DNA of 64,000 bases from UBA9662 sp002729415 (GTDB lineage Bacteria; Poribacteria; WGA-4E; UBA9662). A program made the translations under genes and the position numbers. Below, piece by piece: positions 28,237 through 35,810 of the stretch (positions are counted from its first letter, which is position 1; each line of letters begins with the position of its first letter). The stretch lies in the NCBI GenBank assembly GCA_002729415.1, contig PBXZ01000035.1:1-64000 (forward strand). The letters are read 5' to 3'. Under the pieces are notes generated by a model, which had not been told where the DNA came from, did not search any database, and was given only the letters and a program-made list of their open reading frames with translations.

Positions 28237-28310
28237 CACGTCCGGAGGGACTCGAACCCCCAACCTACAGATCCGAAGTCTGTTGCTCTATCCAATTGAG
28301 CCACGGACGC
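28237..28310 (-). tRNA. tRNA-Arg (anticodon TCG)
   Basis: Acceptor GCGTCCG pairs with CGGACGT, ending in a G1:U72 wobble pair, discriminator G. Anticodon stem-loop ACAGA-CTTCGGA-TCTGT. T-arm GGGTTCGAGTCCC. CCA is not encoded. Confidence 0.92.
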
Positions 28311-28322
28311 TCATCGAAAAAG

Positions 28323-28395
28323 GGTGGATGATGGGATTTGAACCCACGACCACCTGATCCACAGTCAGGTGCTCTACCCCTGAGCTACATCCACC
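28323..28395 (-). tRNA. tRNA-His (anticodon GTG)
   Basis: Acceptor GTGGATG/CATCCAC plus the encoded extra 5' G opposite C73, the bacterial identity element of histidine tRNA. Anticodon stem-loop CCTGA-CTGTGGA-TCAGG. CCA is not encoded. Confidence 0.94.
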
Positions 28396-28411
28396 AAGTC
28401 TAAAATAATGG

Positions 28412-28484
28412 CACGCCCGGCAGGATTCAAACCTGCGACCTACTGATTAGAAGTCAGTTGCTCTATTCACTGAGCTACGGGCGC
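28412..28484 (-). tRNA. tRNA-Arg (anticodon TCT)
   Basis: Acceptor GCGCCCG/CGGGCGT with a G1:U72 pair and discriminator G. Anticodon stem-loop ACTGA-CTTCTAA-TCAGT reads AGA/AGG. The next three bases happen to read CCA (28409-28411), unlike the other four tRNAs here. Confidence 0.93.
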
Positions 28485-28494
28485 AGATCCAAAA

Positions 28495-28570
28495 TCGGGG
28501 TGAGAGGATTTGAACCTCCGACCCTCTGCTCCCAAAGCAGATGCGCTAAACCGGACTGCGCTACACCCCG
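28495..28570 (-). tRNA. tRNA-Pro (anticodon TGG)
   Basis: Acceptor CGGGGTG/CACCCCG with discriminator A. The C1:G72 pair is typical of bacterial proline tRNA. Anticodon stem-loop TCTGC-TTTGGGA-GCAGA. First tRNA of the minus-strand array, about 10 bases from the predicted transcription start. Confidence 0.94.
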
Positions 28571-28586
28571 TCCGATTGAACGCCAC

Positions 28587-28615
28587 AATATAACACATTT
28601 CGTGGCTAGATTCAA
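28587..28615 (-). promoter_or_regulatory. sigma70-type promoter of the tRNA array
   Basis: On the minus strand TTGAAT (28610-28615) and TATATT (28587-28592) are exactly 17 bases apart, placing the start near 28580, about 10 bases before tRNA-Pro. This could drive the five tRNAs and possibly tig-clpP-clpX-lon-rqcP. Confidence 0.6.
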
Positions 28616-28651
28616 GAGAAAATTGGTACACATTATCTCTTGAATCCACGA
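28600..28651. repeat. inverted repeat over the -35 box of the tRNA promoter
   Basis: Left arm 28600-28619 and right arm 28636-28651 are complementary over 16 bp, with four extra bases (CTAG) in the left arm and a 16-base spacer. Right arm: TCTCTTGAATCCACGA. The left arm contains the -35 hexamer, so a protein bound here could regulate the array. No T-run follows, so it is not an obvious terminator. Confidence 0.5.
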
Positions 28652-28710
28652 ACTACAACTTCCCATTAACATAACTCAATTGTTACCTTAAAAACTCCTG
28701 TCAGTATGAC

Positions 28711-28740
28711 TTGACACGCATGTAGATGCTGTGCTAACAT
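28711..28740 (+). promoter_or_regulatory. sigma70-type promoter upstream of nuoI
   Basis: TTGACA (28711-28716, perfect -35) and TAACAT (28735-28740) are spaced 18 bases apart. The start would be near 28747, 42 bases before the nuoI ATG. Confidence 0.5.
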
Positions 28741-28788
28741 GACAGCCACTGACAATTGAAACAGAGTATTAAGAGACAAGAATAATAT

Positions 28789-29346
28789 ATGAAAAACTTA
28801 TATGAAGAGATGTCATTCTGGGACAGGCTTTATATCCCGGCACTCATTAAGGGGCTATTTACCACTATAAAGCACATTCCGAGATCTAAACGTAGCACTT
28901 CTTATCAGTATCCGGAAGATCAAAGAAGTGTTGATGAGCGGAATGATCGCTATAGAGGCATACATAAGTTAACTGTTGACAATCAAGGAAATGAAAAGTG
29001 TGTTGCTTGTTTTCTCTGTGCAACGGCGTGTCCTGCCAATTGCATTGCTATCGAGGCTGAATCGGCTCCAGAAGGATGGCAAACAGGGGAAGGTTACCAG
29101 CGAGAGAAACATCCCAAGTCATTTGAGATTAATATGCTCCGTTGTATTTTCTGTGGTTACTGTGTTGAAGCATGTCCGGAAGATGCCATCCAAATGACAG
29201 GTATTACCTTGCCGCAGTATTTCCGTGAAACCCAACAGGATGAAGAAATTCTTGGGAGGAAACGGAGCGATTTCATTTTTAACAAAGAAAAGCTAATTAG
29301 TAACAATTCGATATCAAAACAGGGGNTAAATATTTACTCGGAATAG
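28789..29346 (+). CDS. nuoI: NuoI-like 2x[4Fe-4S] subunit of complex I (185 aa)
   Basis: Relays electrons between cofactors in the peripheral arm of NADH:quinone oxidoreductase. Two ferredoxin motifs are seen: CVACFLCATACP and CIFCGYCVEACP, each CxxCxxCxxxCP. The N-terminus has the amphipathic FTTIKHIPRSK segment, and PEDAIQMTG is typical of NuoI. Length fits the family. No other nuo gene is within 28 kb upstream or 34 kb downstream, so it stands alone, with its own promoter and a good terminator 23 bases after the stop. A separate nuo operon elsewhere, or a role with another oxidoreductase, are both possible. Confidence 0.88.
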   Translation: MKNLYEEMSFWDRLYIPALIKGLFTTIKHIPRSKRSTSYQYPEDQRSVDERNDRYRGIHKLTVDNQGNEKCVACFLCATACPANCIAIEAESAPEGWQTGEGYQREKHPKSFEINMLRCIFCGYCVEACPEDAIQMTGITLPQYFRETQQDEEILGRKRSDFIFNKEKLISNNSISKQGXNIYSE

Positions 29347-29368
29347 AATACCAAGTAGCCTGAAAATG

Positions 29369-29415
29369 AAAATCTTACGGGTAGTTAATCCTCTACAGCG
29401 TAGGATTTTTTATTT
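29369..29415 (+). terminator. rho-independent terminator after nuoI
   Basis: Arms 29369-29379 (AAAATCTTACG) and 29399-29409 (CGTAGGATTTT) pair over 11 bp with one G:U. A second GTAG/CTAC stem lies inside, and a T-rich tail follows. It isolates nuoI from the gene at 29446. Confidence 0.8.
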
Positions 29416-29445
29416 TATGCAGTAGTATTGGAGTAGGCTGAAAAT

Positions 29446-30339
29446 ATGAAAGTCAGTGTTGTTGGACAAAAAAATACCGTATTGTTAATTGCTCAGCACA
29501 TATGTCGATTGAAGGAAGTTACGGAACTAGCGTTAGTTGACGAAGTACATAGCATTCCGAGCTTTATCTTGGCTGAATTGAAGATGGTAGCATCCATTCT
29601 TCGATCTGATGTGCGGTTAATGGCCAGTCGAAATCCGTCTGTTTTGGCTGATTCTGAAGTTGTAGTGTATTGTCCGTTTGACTTCAATCAACTGCAAAAA
29701 CCCTCCCNAGCTGGTTACTTCAGGTCTTTTGAATCTACAAATAAAGATCGAATCGGAGGTATTTNTCAANATGCTCCAGAAGCCAAAATCGTGGTTGCTA
29801 CTCATCCNTCAACTGAGATTGTTCAATCTATCCANCAAAATAGCAATGCGAATTTGGGNCAAGTAATCGGGATCTCTGGNTACTTGATAAATACAGATCT
29901 NAAAGTAGAGATCTCAGAAGCCGTTGGTGTTTCAGTAGAAGATGTTGTGTCACTGATCATTGGGAATGATGACGAATACCATATGCTACCTCAGTATTGT
30001 TGTGTGGGTGGTATCCCAATAGATCAATTACTCAGCCAAAATCAAATTGCAAAGTTGGGTTCAAATGTGAGAAATCAGCCCAAGAAACTCGTCTATACCG
30101 ACTTTGTGCATACAATTTCCGTTTTAACTGCACAAGTTGTAAAAACCATCCTGCTCAATAAAAAACGGATTATTGCAGTGACGACGATGATTGAAGCTAA
30201 CGGCATAGAAGTATGCCTCAATTTGCCTGCGAAAATTGGACGAAACGGTGCGGAAAAGCTTACNNCACTACATCTCACAAACAAACAGCTTGAACAATTC
30301 ATGGCGTTAGTTAAAAAAGCGGCCACTCAACAAAGCTAA
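29446..30339 (+). CDS. lactate/malate-dehydrogenase-family protein with degenerate active site (297 aa)
   Basis: The LDH/MDH fold is recognisable from an N-terminal Rossmann strand (MKVSVVG) through VGGIPIDQLL to the terminal GRNGAEKL. The key motifs are broken. The dinucleotide loop GAGNVG reads GQKNTV. The mobile-loop PRKPGMSR with its substrate arginine is not present. NPxD reads THxST. The catalytic LDxARxR reads LINTD.K. The GGHGDTMVP His motif reads GNDDEYHMLP. A normal dehydrogenase reaction is therefore unlikely. The gene is intact, starts with ATG after GGAGTAGG, and sits two bases before the XdhC-family gene, so the two are translated together. A binding or regulatory role is inference. 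Confidence 0.75.
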   Translation: MKVSVVGQKNTVLLIAQHICRLKEVTELALVDEVHSIPSFILAELKMVASILRSDVRLMASRNPSVLADSEVVVYCPFDFNQLQKPSXAGYFRSFESTNKDRIGGIXQXAPEAKIVVATHXSTEIVQSIXQNSNANLXQVIGISXYLINTDXKVEISEAVGVSVEDVVSLIIGNDDEYHMLPQYCCVGGIPIDQLLSQNQIAKLGSNVRNQPKKLVYTDFVHTISVLTAQVVKTILLNKKRIIAVTTMIEANGIEVCLNLPAKIGRNGAEKLXXLHLTNKQLEQFMALVKKAATQQS

Positions 30340-30341
30340 TT

Positions 30342-31445
30342 ATGAAAGCAATTTACGATAAAATCGTCGACTTAATCGAAGATAAAAAAATTGGTGCTTA
30401 TTGTACTGTTGTAGAAACTAAAGGATCAACTCCCCAAAAACCCGGATCGAAATTATTGATCTTACCCAATTTACAGAATATTGGGACGCTTGGTGGAGGT
30501 TGTGTTGAAGCAGAAGCGCGCCAACAAGCAATTCAACTTATACAAGGTGGAAATCCACGTTTACTTGAGTTCCAACTCAACAGCGATTATGGTTGGGATG
30601 ATGGTCTGATCTGTGGCGGCAATATGAGGATTTTTATTGATATGCCTCAGTCGGAACGAGAATTGGAAATCTTCACACATCTTCGGGAACTTTCCGATCA
30701 GAAAACCCCACTTTTGTTTGCTACCATAGTAGAAAGTGAGACAAAGCATAAAATTGGATCAAAATTACTAGTTTCACCACATGGCCACAGGTTTGGGTCT
30801 CTTGGAGATCGAAGCCTAGAAACCCAGATCGAAGAGCAACTAGAAAAATTACTTAAAAATAATACGCCTGCAATCATAAAATCTGAAAATGATGCGGTAA
30901 GTGTCTTTGTAGAGCCTATCCAACCCCGTCATACCCTTTTGATTGCTGGTGCAGGCCATATTGGCCAAGCATTATGCCACCTCAGTAGCTGGCTTGGCTT
31001 TGATGTGGTTGTTGTTGATGACCGTGTTGATTTTGCTTCTAGGGATCGGTTACCTGACGCCAACCAGATTATCATCGGGGATATTTTTGAAGAGTTGCAA
31101 AAATATCCCATTGATTCTTTTACCTACGTCGTAATTGTAACACGTGGTCACAATCATGATGAGGAAGCTTTACACGCAACAATTAATTCAGATGCACGAT
31201 ACATTGGATTAATTGGCAGCCGCCGCAAAGTAAAATTGATCTACGAAGATCTTATGGAACTCGGAATCTCATCTGAGAGATTAGACCGAGTATATGCGCC
31301 AATCGGACTGGATATCAACTCGAAAACCGTACCCGAGATAGCTGTCTCAATTGCAAGCCAATTGATTCAAGTTCGCAACAATCCGAAGGACAATTTTCAT
31401 TTCGACTCATCCCCCTCTAGGATGCCAACAGTCAAATTAGACTAA
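30342..31445 (+). CDS. XdhC/CoxI-family protein (367 aa)
   Basis: XdhC-type proteins bind molybdenum cofactor and help insert its sulfurated form into xanthine-dehydrogenase or CO-dehydrogenase-like hydroxylases. The N-terminal XdhC_CoxI domain shows ETKGSTPQKPGSKLL, GTLGGGCVEAEA and DGLICGGNM. The C-terminal Rossmann domain shows LLIAGAGHIGQALC, VTRGHNHDEEAL and YIGLIGSRRK with the terminal APIGLDI..KTVPEIAVSI. Both domains and length are complete. No molybdenum hydroxylase lies in the window; the only neighbour in the unit is the degenerate MDH-like gene two bases upstream. It converges with the PhyH gene at 31452. Confidence 0.88.
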   Translation: MKAIYDKIVDLIEDKKIGAYCTVVETKGSTPQKPGSKLLILPNLQNIGTLGGGCVEAEARQQAIQLIQGGNPRLLEFQLNSDYGWDDGLICGGNMRIFIDMPQSERELEIFTHLRELSDQKTPLLFATIVESETKHKIGSKLLVSPHGHRFGSLGDRSLETQIEEQLEKLLKNNTPAIIKSENDAVSVFVEPIQPRHTLLIAGAGHIGQALCHLSSWLGFDVVVVDDRVDFASRDRLPDANQIIIGDIFEELQKYPIDSFTYVVIVTRGHNHDEEALHATINSDARYIGLIGSRRKVKLIYEDLMELGISSERLDRVYAPIGLDINSKTVPEIAVSIASQLIQVRNNPKDNFHFDSSPSRMPTVKLD

Positions 31446-31451
31446 ACTGAA

Positions 31452-32240
31452 TCAATAGTTTTCCCCTTCTTTTGGCACTGGATTAGGATGAACACCACGC
31501 ACGATTATGCCCTGCCCAGTGCTTCCACTCGGCTCTGTCATTCGACAATCAAGTGGAGATCGAAACTCAAATAGTAACATGCGCCGCCATTGCTCGGAGA
31601 TATTTGGTGAGGATCCATGAATTGTATAGTAACTAAAGATAAGCAGATCACCTGCTTTCATTGGTACTGGTATGGCACGTTCTATTGGGTACTCATCCGC
31701 TGGCAAATGGTGTGAGCCATCGTGAACATGATCTATATAACCTTCTTCATGACTACCTGGAATGATATGTAGACATCCGTTATCTGCTTCTGAATCATCC
31801 AAATAAAGCGTTGCCGCAACCATAGTATCTAGTTTGTGTGGAAAGTAGTCATAATCTTGATGGAGAGGAAAGGCCGCTCCTATCTTAGGTGGTTTAGCAT
31901 GCATCAAAGTATGATGTAGCTGTAGATTCTCAGACCCTACAACTGCAGCTACGGGATCAGTAATATTTGAATCGAACATCAATTGTGCTAATGCAGCTGA
32001 GTGTTCGTGAACTCGATGAATCGAGAGAACGCTCCTTGCTTGCTTATCACCATCCACGTTGATATGTTCACGCCAGGTGCCTCCCCAATGTGCTTCCAGT
32101 CTTCTACCCGCTTTATGGGATCTTTTGATCATGAAATCAACTTCATCTTGGATTTGCTGAAGCCGTTTTCCTGCAAGAACGCAATCAATTTTTATATAGC
32201 CATTTTTATCGAAAAATGATTTAATCTCTTTAGTGGTCAT
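31452..32240 (-). CDS. phytanoyl-CoA-dioxygenase (PhyH) family protein (262 aa)
   Basis: Fe(II)/2-oxoglutarate-dependent oxygenase of the double-stranded beta-helix fold. The metal-binding HxD is in FPLHQDYDYF, the distal His in IHGSSPN, and a 2-oxoglutarate-binding Arg in RMLLFEFR. NGCLHIIPGSH is the PhyH hallmark. Substrate is unknown. The ATG at 32240 follows AGGAT closely. It is divergent from the small gene at 32362, with a 121-base shared upstream region. Confidence 0.88.
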   Translation of the reverse strand: MTTKEIKSFFDKNGYIKIDCVLAGKRLQQIQDEVDFMIKRSHKAGRRLEAHWGGTWREHINVDGDKQARSVLSIHRVHEHSAALAQLMFDSNITDPVAAVVGSENLQLHHTLMHAKPPKIGAAFPLHQDYDYFPHKLDTMVAATLYLDDSEADNGCLHIIPGSHEEGYIDHVHDGSHHLPADEYPIERAIPVPMKAGDLLIFSYYTIHGSSPNISEQWRRMLLFEFRSPLDCRMTEPSGSTGQGIIVRGVHPNPVPKEGENY

Positions 32241-32361
32241 ATCCTGTTCCGGTTACTTTTGTCCGCTTTTTATTTCAGCTAAAACAAATTATACCAAACC
32301 AAAGAAATCGTATCATGATTATTTAGTAGGTTTAAAAAAACAAATTAGGTTGTCATCAAAT

Positions 32362-32733
32362 ATGCCAAATACTGATACGGAAAAAAAGGTCTCAACCCAC
32401 TCAGTAACAATTGAAGATAAAAACTACACAGTAGCTGAAGTCTCGCAGATTATCATTGATACCTTGAGTCATGTNAGTGACCAGTCCAGATTTAATAACC
32501 TAAAATATTCAGCTGCTGATGTCTATTGGGTTCTGAATAGCCTGTTGGGTTACATAAACAATAGAATGGAAGGAGAATTTAAATTGCAAAATCTCAAAAA
32601 AGGAACTTGGCAAATCCAATATANAAANCAGAAAAAGGCAGAACGCTTGTCNAANCAAGAGCAGGAAAAAAAGAAAAAGCGGACGGCGAATTATATTGAA
32701 CAGCTAACAGGAAAACGACCACCATGGGCCTAA
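32362..32733 (+). CDS. small conserved-looking protein of unknown function (123 aa)
   Basis: Not recognised. From MPNTDTEKK the protein has a first part with mixed helix and strand (NYTVAEVSQIIIDTL, AADVYWVLNSLLGYI) and a strongly basic, Lys/Glu-rich helix near the end (QEQEKKKKRTANYIEQL), ending GKRPPWA. No signal or membrane segment. The ATG at 32362 is preceded only by a weak AGGTTG; the frame is open earlier, but that part reads against the divergent promoter region. It is 36 bases before the next PhyH gene and likely co-transcribed with it. Confidence 0.55.
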   Translation: MPNTDTEKKVSTHSVTIEDKNYTVAEVSQIIIDTLSHXSDQSRFNNLKYSAADVYWVLNSLLGYINNRMEGEFKLQNLKKGTWQIQYXXQKKAERLXXQEQEKKKKRTANYIEQLTGKRPPWA

Positions 32734-32769
32734 CTAACAATAAAATCATGCAAAATGAGGTGAGTTTCT

Positions 32770-33606
32770 GTGAAGACAAAACCTAAAATTTCCATTGCAG
32801 ACATCGAAACTTTTGCAGATGACCCTGATTTAGAACGTATGGTCGGAATTTACAATGAGCACGGTTGTCTGATTGTACGTGGGTTGATGTCTCTTTATGT
32901 TAATGATTTACATCGCGATATTGGAACAATCGCACAAGAATCAATTGTACAATTAGATGAAGCCGTAGAGATAGTAGAAGGATGGCGAACACCAAATGGA
33001 ACACTGTTTATACCAACACCGGAAGGGANTCCAAGAGATAAACAGATTATGGTCTTGGGAATCCATTATAATAATAGTGAAGCATTTGAGGCNTCATCTC
33101 GNGATCCNAAGGTTATTGAAATTNTCACNGCTNTTCTTGGTTCTGATTTCGAAATATTTGGTAGTGGTCAAAGTCTATACAAAGAAGCNAATGGNGGNCA
33201 TCCAAAACTCCTTCATCAAGATTCAGCGTACTTTCAGCATCGGCATGAAGGGCCTGTTGGTATCTTAAGCTATGTCGTAGACACAGACCTCATAAATGGA
33301 GCTTTACACGTTGTTCCCGGATCCCATAAACTGGGACAACTGAGGCATATAGACACCTTTTCACACCTTGGTCTAGACCCAGAGGAATGGACTTGGGAAG
33401 ATGCACTTCCTATTATTGGCAAAGCAGGCGATTCAATATTTTTTCATGTTCAAACGATACATGGATCAAAGCAGAATTTCTCGGACAAACCACGACCGAT
33501 TTTCATTAATCGCTACCGAAGAAAGGGTGACGAGACAATTATTAGTGGAACGACAGTTGCCAATCGAACTGAATCAGAGCTGCTTCACGCTGAATCTCAG
33601 CAGTAA
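32770..33606 (+). CDS. phytanoyl-CoA-dioxygenase (PhyH) family protein (278 aa)
   Basis: A second Fe(II)/2-oxoglutarate oxygenase. HxD is in LLHQDSAYF, the distal His in IHGSKQNFS, the likely co-substrate Arg in RPIFINRYR, with NGALHVVPGSHKLG between. It uses a GTG start at 32770, 7 bases after GAGGTG. It is only distantly like the neighbour at 31452, so recent duplication is not suggested. It converges with nadE. Confidence 0.87.
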   Translation: MKTKPKISIADIETFADDPDLERMVGIYNEHGCLIVRGLMSLYVNDLHRDIGTIAQESIVQLDEAVEIVEGWRTPNGTLFIPTPEGXPRDKQIMVLGIHYNNSEAFEXSSXDXKVIEIXXAXLGSDFEIFGSGQSLYKEXNXXHPKLLHQDSAYFQHRHEGPVGILSYVVDTDLINGALHVVPGSHKLGQLRHIDTFSHLGLDPEEWTWEDALPIIGKAGDSIFFHVQTIHGSKQNFSDKPRPIFINRYRRKGDETIISGTTVANRTESELLHAESQQ

Positions 33607-33653
33607 GCGAACTATCGCTTGCTGTCTGTCCGCTAAAAATCCTGTTAGTTCTT

Positions 33654-35735
33654 TTAGTCAGCGTTTAGTTCTTGAACCAACTGATCAATTTTCCTGAATT
33701 GCCATGTCCAACGTGCATTGTATAAAAACTGGCGTAGGTCAAATCGATTATCATCTGGCGAGTAAGATTCAGCATGGTATGCTGGTGTCAGTGTTGTCAT
33801 TTTGTGCCGATTAACGGAATAGTAGAAAAAGAAGCGCTTCACTTTCTCAGCCACTTCGGATGGGGCTAAGTGGTTCCATTCGTAAACCAGTTTTTCAAAC
33901 ATACTGACCGGACCACATCGATAAATCTTGCGTAGGATTCCAAAGCGACTAAGTTCTTCATAGGTCATTCCCATATCAGCTTCATCCTCCTGCATATAAT
34001 CCTCAGTGAGAGGTTCAAGTTCAGCTGTAGGAAGGGCGGAAACCACATCGATCAGGGAAGTATAACCCAGATGATCGGTTGCCCAGTTCAAGAAACGCCG
34101 AAGATCCATTTTGCTAATTCCGCCAATCGGATTAATGTCCGCACTACTACAATCATACTTGGTAACATAGCCACGGAGACTTTCATCAACATTGGCGCTA
34201 CCAAGTACCAACAAACCACCTTTACCACCACGTGCCCATAACAAGAGCTGGGCGAGAAAATATGATAGAACCATTCTTATCCTCGCTTGAATGTTTTGAA
34301 GGGCTATATTCTCTGCGTCGGTACCACCCTTAACTCGAAATTTCGGTGTTTTATCAGTCAATGTGATGAAAGTGGACACTAACGCTGACACCACCGAATC
34401 AATATTAACATTCAGATGGTATGCTCCTATCTGGTCAGCAATAGCTTTAGCCCGACTGCGAGTGGCTTTCGAGCTATTTTGTGATCCCATATAACAGGTG
34501 TGAAAAATACGATTGGCAAGCTCTCGCGGATCTGTTAGCGGGTAACTATGGTCTTCCCCTGTAATACGGCGTACATCAGCAATTACCTGTTGATTTCCAG
34601 CTGCAACTGCATTAATTACCATCTTGCACATCGATCCCACAATAGCCGCTGTCGATGAACTATCAGCTCCCCCAGACAAAGGCAAGAAAAAACCGCCAGA
34701 ACTAGATCTACGCAGATAATCCCATAACCAGCATGCGGGACCGTAAGCAATTTCCTCTTCCGGAGTATGATAGGATACAATATCTAATTTGGATGGAGGG
34801 GTACGACGATCTGTCGCCAACTCAAAGTCCACTATAATACGAGGAATTGGGTTTGCTTGACTTGCTTGGACGCTCCGACTGCCGATTGCGCCTCTATATG
34901 ACCTGACTTCTTCGAGATCAACCGTTGCGGTTACAACTTCCACATCCTCAATTGAAAATTGAGNCCCTCTCGTTACAATTTCTCCATTGATTGCAATGAG
35001 AGCACACCCATCAAAATACAGGCGACCACCATCACAACCCTGTTGATTCGCATAGAGGTATACTCCACCACTTTTTGCTGTTGCACTCCGGATAAGATCT
35101 ATCCTCTGATTGAGTTTACGGAGTTGGTGATGCGAAGCAGACCCNTTNGCAATAATCTCAATTCCGTCTAGACTAAGATGGATNTGCGGGCTGTTTGGAG
35201 TAAANAGTTCTTCACACGTTTCAGTAGCAACGACAGTGTCACGTGTNGAAATCGATGCCAAGCCAATTGGCACGGTCTGTTGNTTAGTAATTTTACGAAT
35301 TATACGAGGCAGATGNTAATCTTCAACCGATCTTGTATGGTNCCAAGCNGTGAACCACCGAGATTCACGATAGTTTCCATCATTTGCGAGGAAAAGCTTA
35401 GGACGGATTAATAGAATTTTGCGATNGAGCACGAAAATGCGACAATTGTAGCGCACATTTTTATGCATTATCGGAATACCTATATCACACAGAATACCTT
35501 CAGTTAAATCGTCACCAATAATCTCAGCAAAACTCTCCCATGCGTGTAGAAATGTGTCTTCCTCAAGAAATGCGTCCTCACAACCGTAGCCAGTGATCTC
35601 AAGTTCAGGTCCAAGTCGATAACGTGCTCCTTTATTCTTAGCGTCTTCAATCGATGCAAGAATGCGTTCAAGGTTACCTTGGAAATCCAAGGCCCACTGA
35701 TTGAGATTGCAAGTTGCAAGAGTTACTAGTTTCAT
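33654..35735 (-). CDS. nadE: glutamine-dependent NAD+ synthetase, animal/fungal-like long form (693 aa)
   Basis: Makes NAD+ from deamido-NAD+, ATP and glutamine, the last step of NAD synthesis. The N-terminal nitrilase-type glutaminase triad is Glu44 (GPELEITGYG), Lys113 (LIRPK) and Cys174 (TETCEE), each one less than the human NADSYN1 positions as I recall them. The C-terminal synthetase has the P-loop LPLSGGADSSSTA and LVLGSANVDESLRGY. The closing VNRHKMTTLTPAYHAESYSP and NRFDLRQFLYN are strikingly close to animal NADSYN1. It is the last gene of the minus-strand run, separated from the upstream TPR lipoprotein by a terminator. Confidence 0.95.
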   Translation of the reverse strand: MKLVTLATCNLNQWALDFQGNLERILASIEDAKNKGARYRLGPELEITGYGCEDAFLEEDTFLHAWESFAEIIGDDLTEGILCDIGIPIMHKNVRYNCRIFVLXRKILLIRPKLFLANDGNYRESRWFXAWXHTRSVEDXHLPRIIRKITXQQTVPIGLASIXTRDTVVATETCEEXFTPNSPXIHLSLDGIEIIXXGSASHHQLRKLNQRIDLIRSATAKSGGVYLYANQQGCDGGRLYFDGCALIAINGEIVTRGXQFSIEDVEVVTATVDLEEVRSYRGAIGSRSVQASQANPIPRIIVDFELATDRRTPPSKLDIVSYHTPEEEIAYGPACWLWDYLRRSSSGGFFLPLSGGADSSSTAAIVGSMCKMVINAVAAGNQQVIADVRRITGEDHSYPLTDPRELANRIFHTCYMGSQNSSKATRSRAKAIADQIGAYHLNVNIDSVVSALVSTFITLTDKTPKFRVKGGTDAENIALQNIQARIRMVLSYFLAQLLLWARGGKGGLLVLGSANVDESLRGYVTKYDCSSADINPIGGISKMDLRRFLNWATDHLGYTSLIDVVSALPTAELEPLTEDYMQEDEADMGMTYEELSRFGILRKIYRCGPVSMFEKLVYEWNHLAPSEVAEKVKRFFFYYSVNRHKMTTLTPAYHAESYSPDDNRFDLRQFLYNARWTWQFRKIDQLVQELNAD

Positions 35736-35751
35736 GATTCAAAATCGAGGA

Positions 35752-35786
35752 ATAAAAAAAGCAGGGAAAATCCTCTCCCTGCTTTT
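35752..35786 (-). terminator. rho-independent terminator after the TPR lipoprotein gene
   Basis: Perfect 10-bp stem (35758-35767 with 35776-35785, AAAGCAGGGA/TCCCTGCTTT) with an 8-base loop. On the minus strand it runs into seven T. It ends the TonB cluster ahead of nadE. Confidence 0.85.
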
Positions 35787-35810
35787 AAGAAACCAGTTTA
35801 TGGTAGCCTC

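Noticed and set aside
28048..28672. Several 60-75 residue open frames on both strands
   Set aside because: They run through the five tRNA genes; cloverleaf structures explain the sequence.
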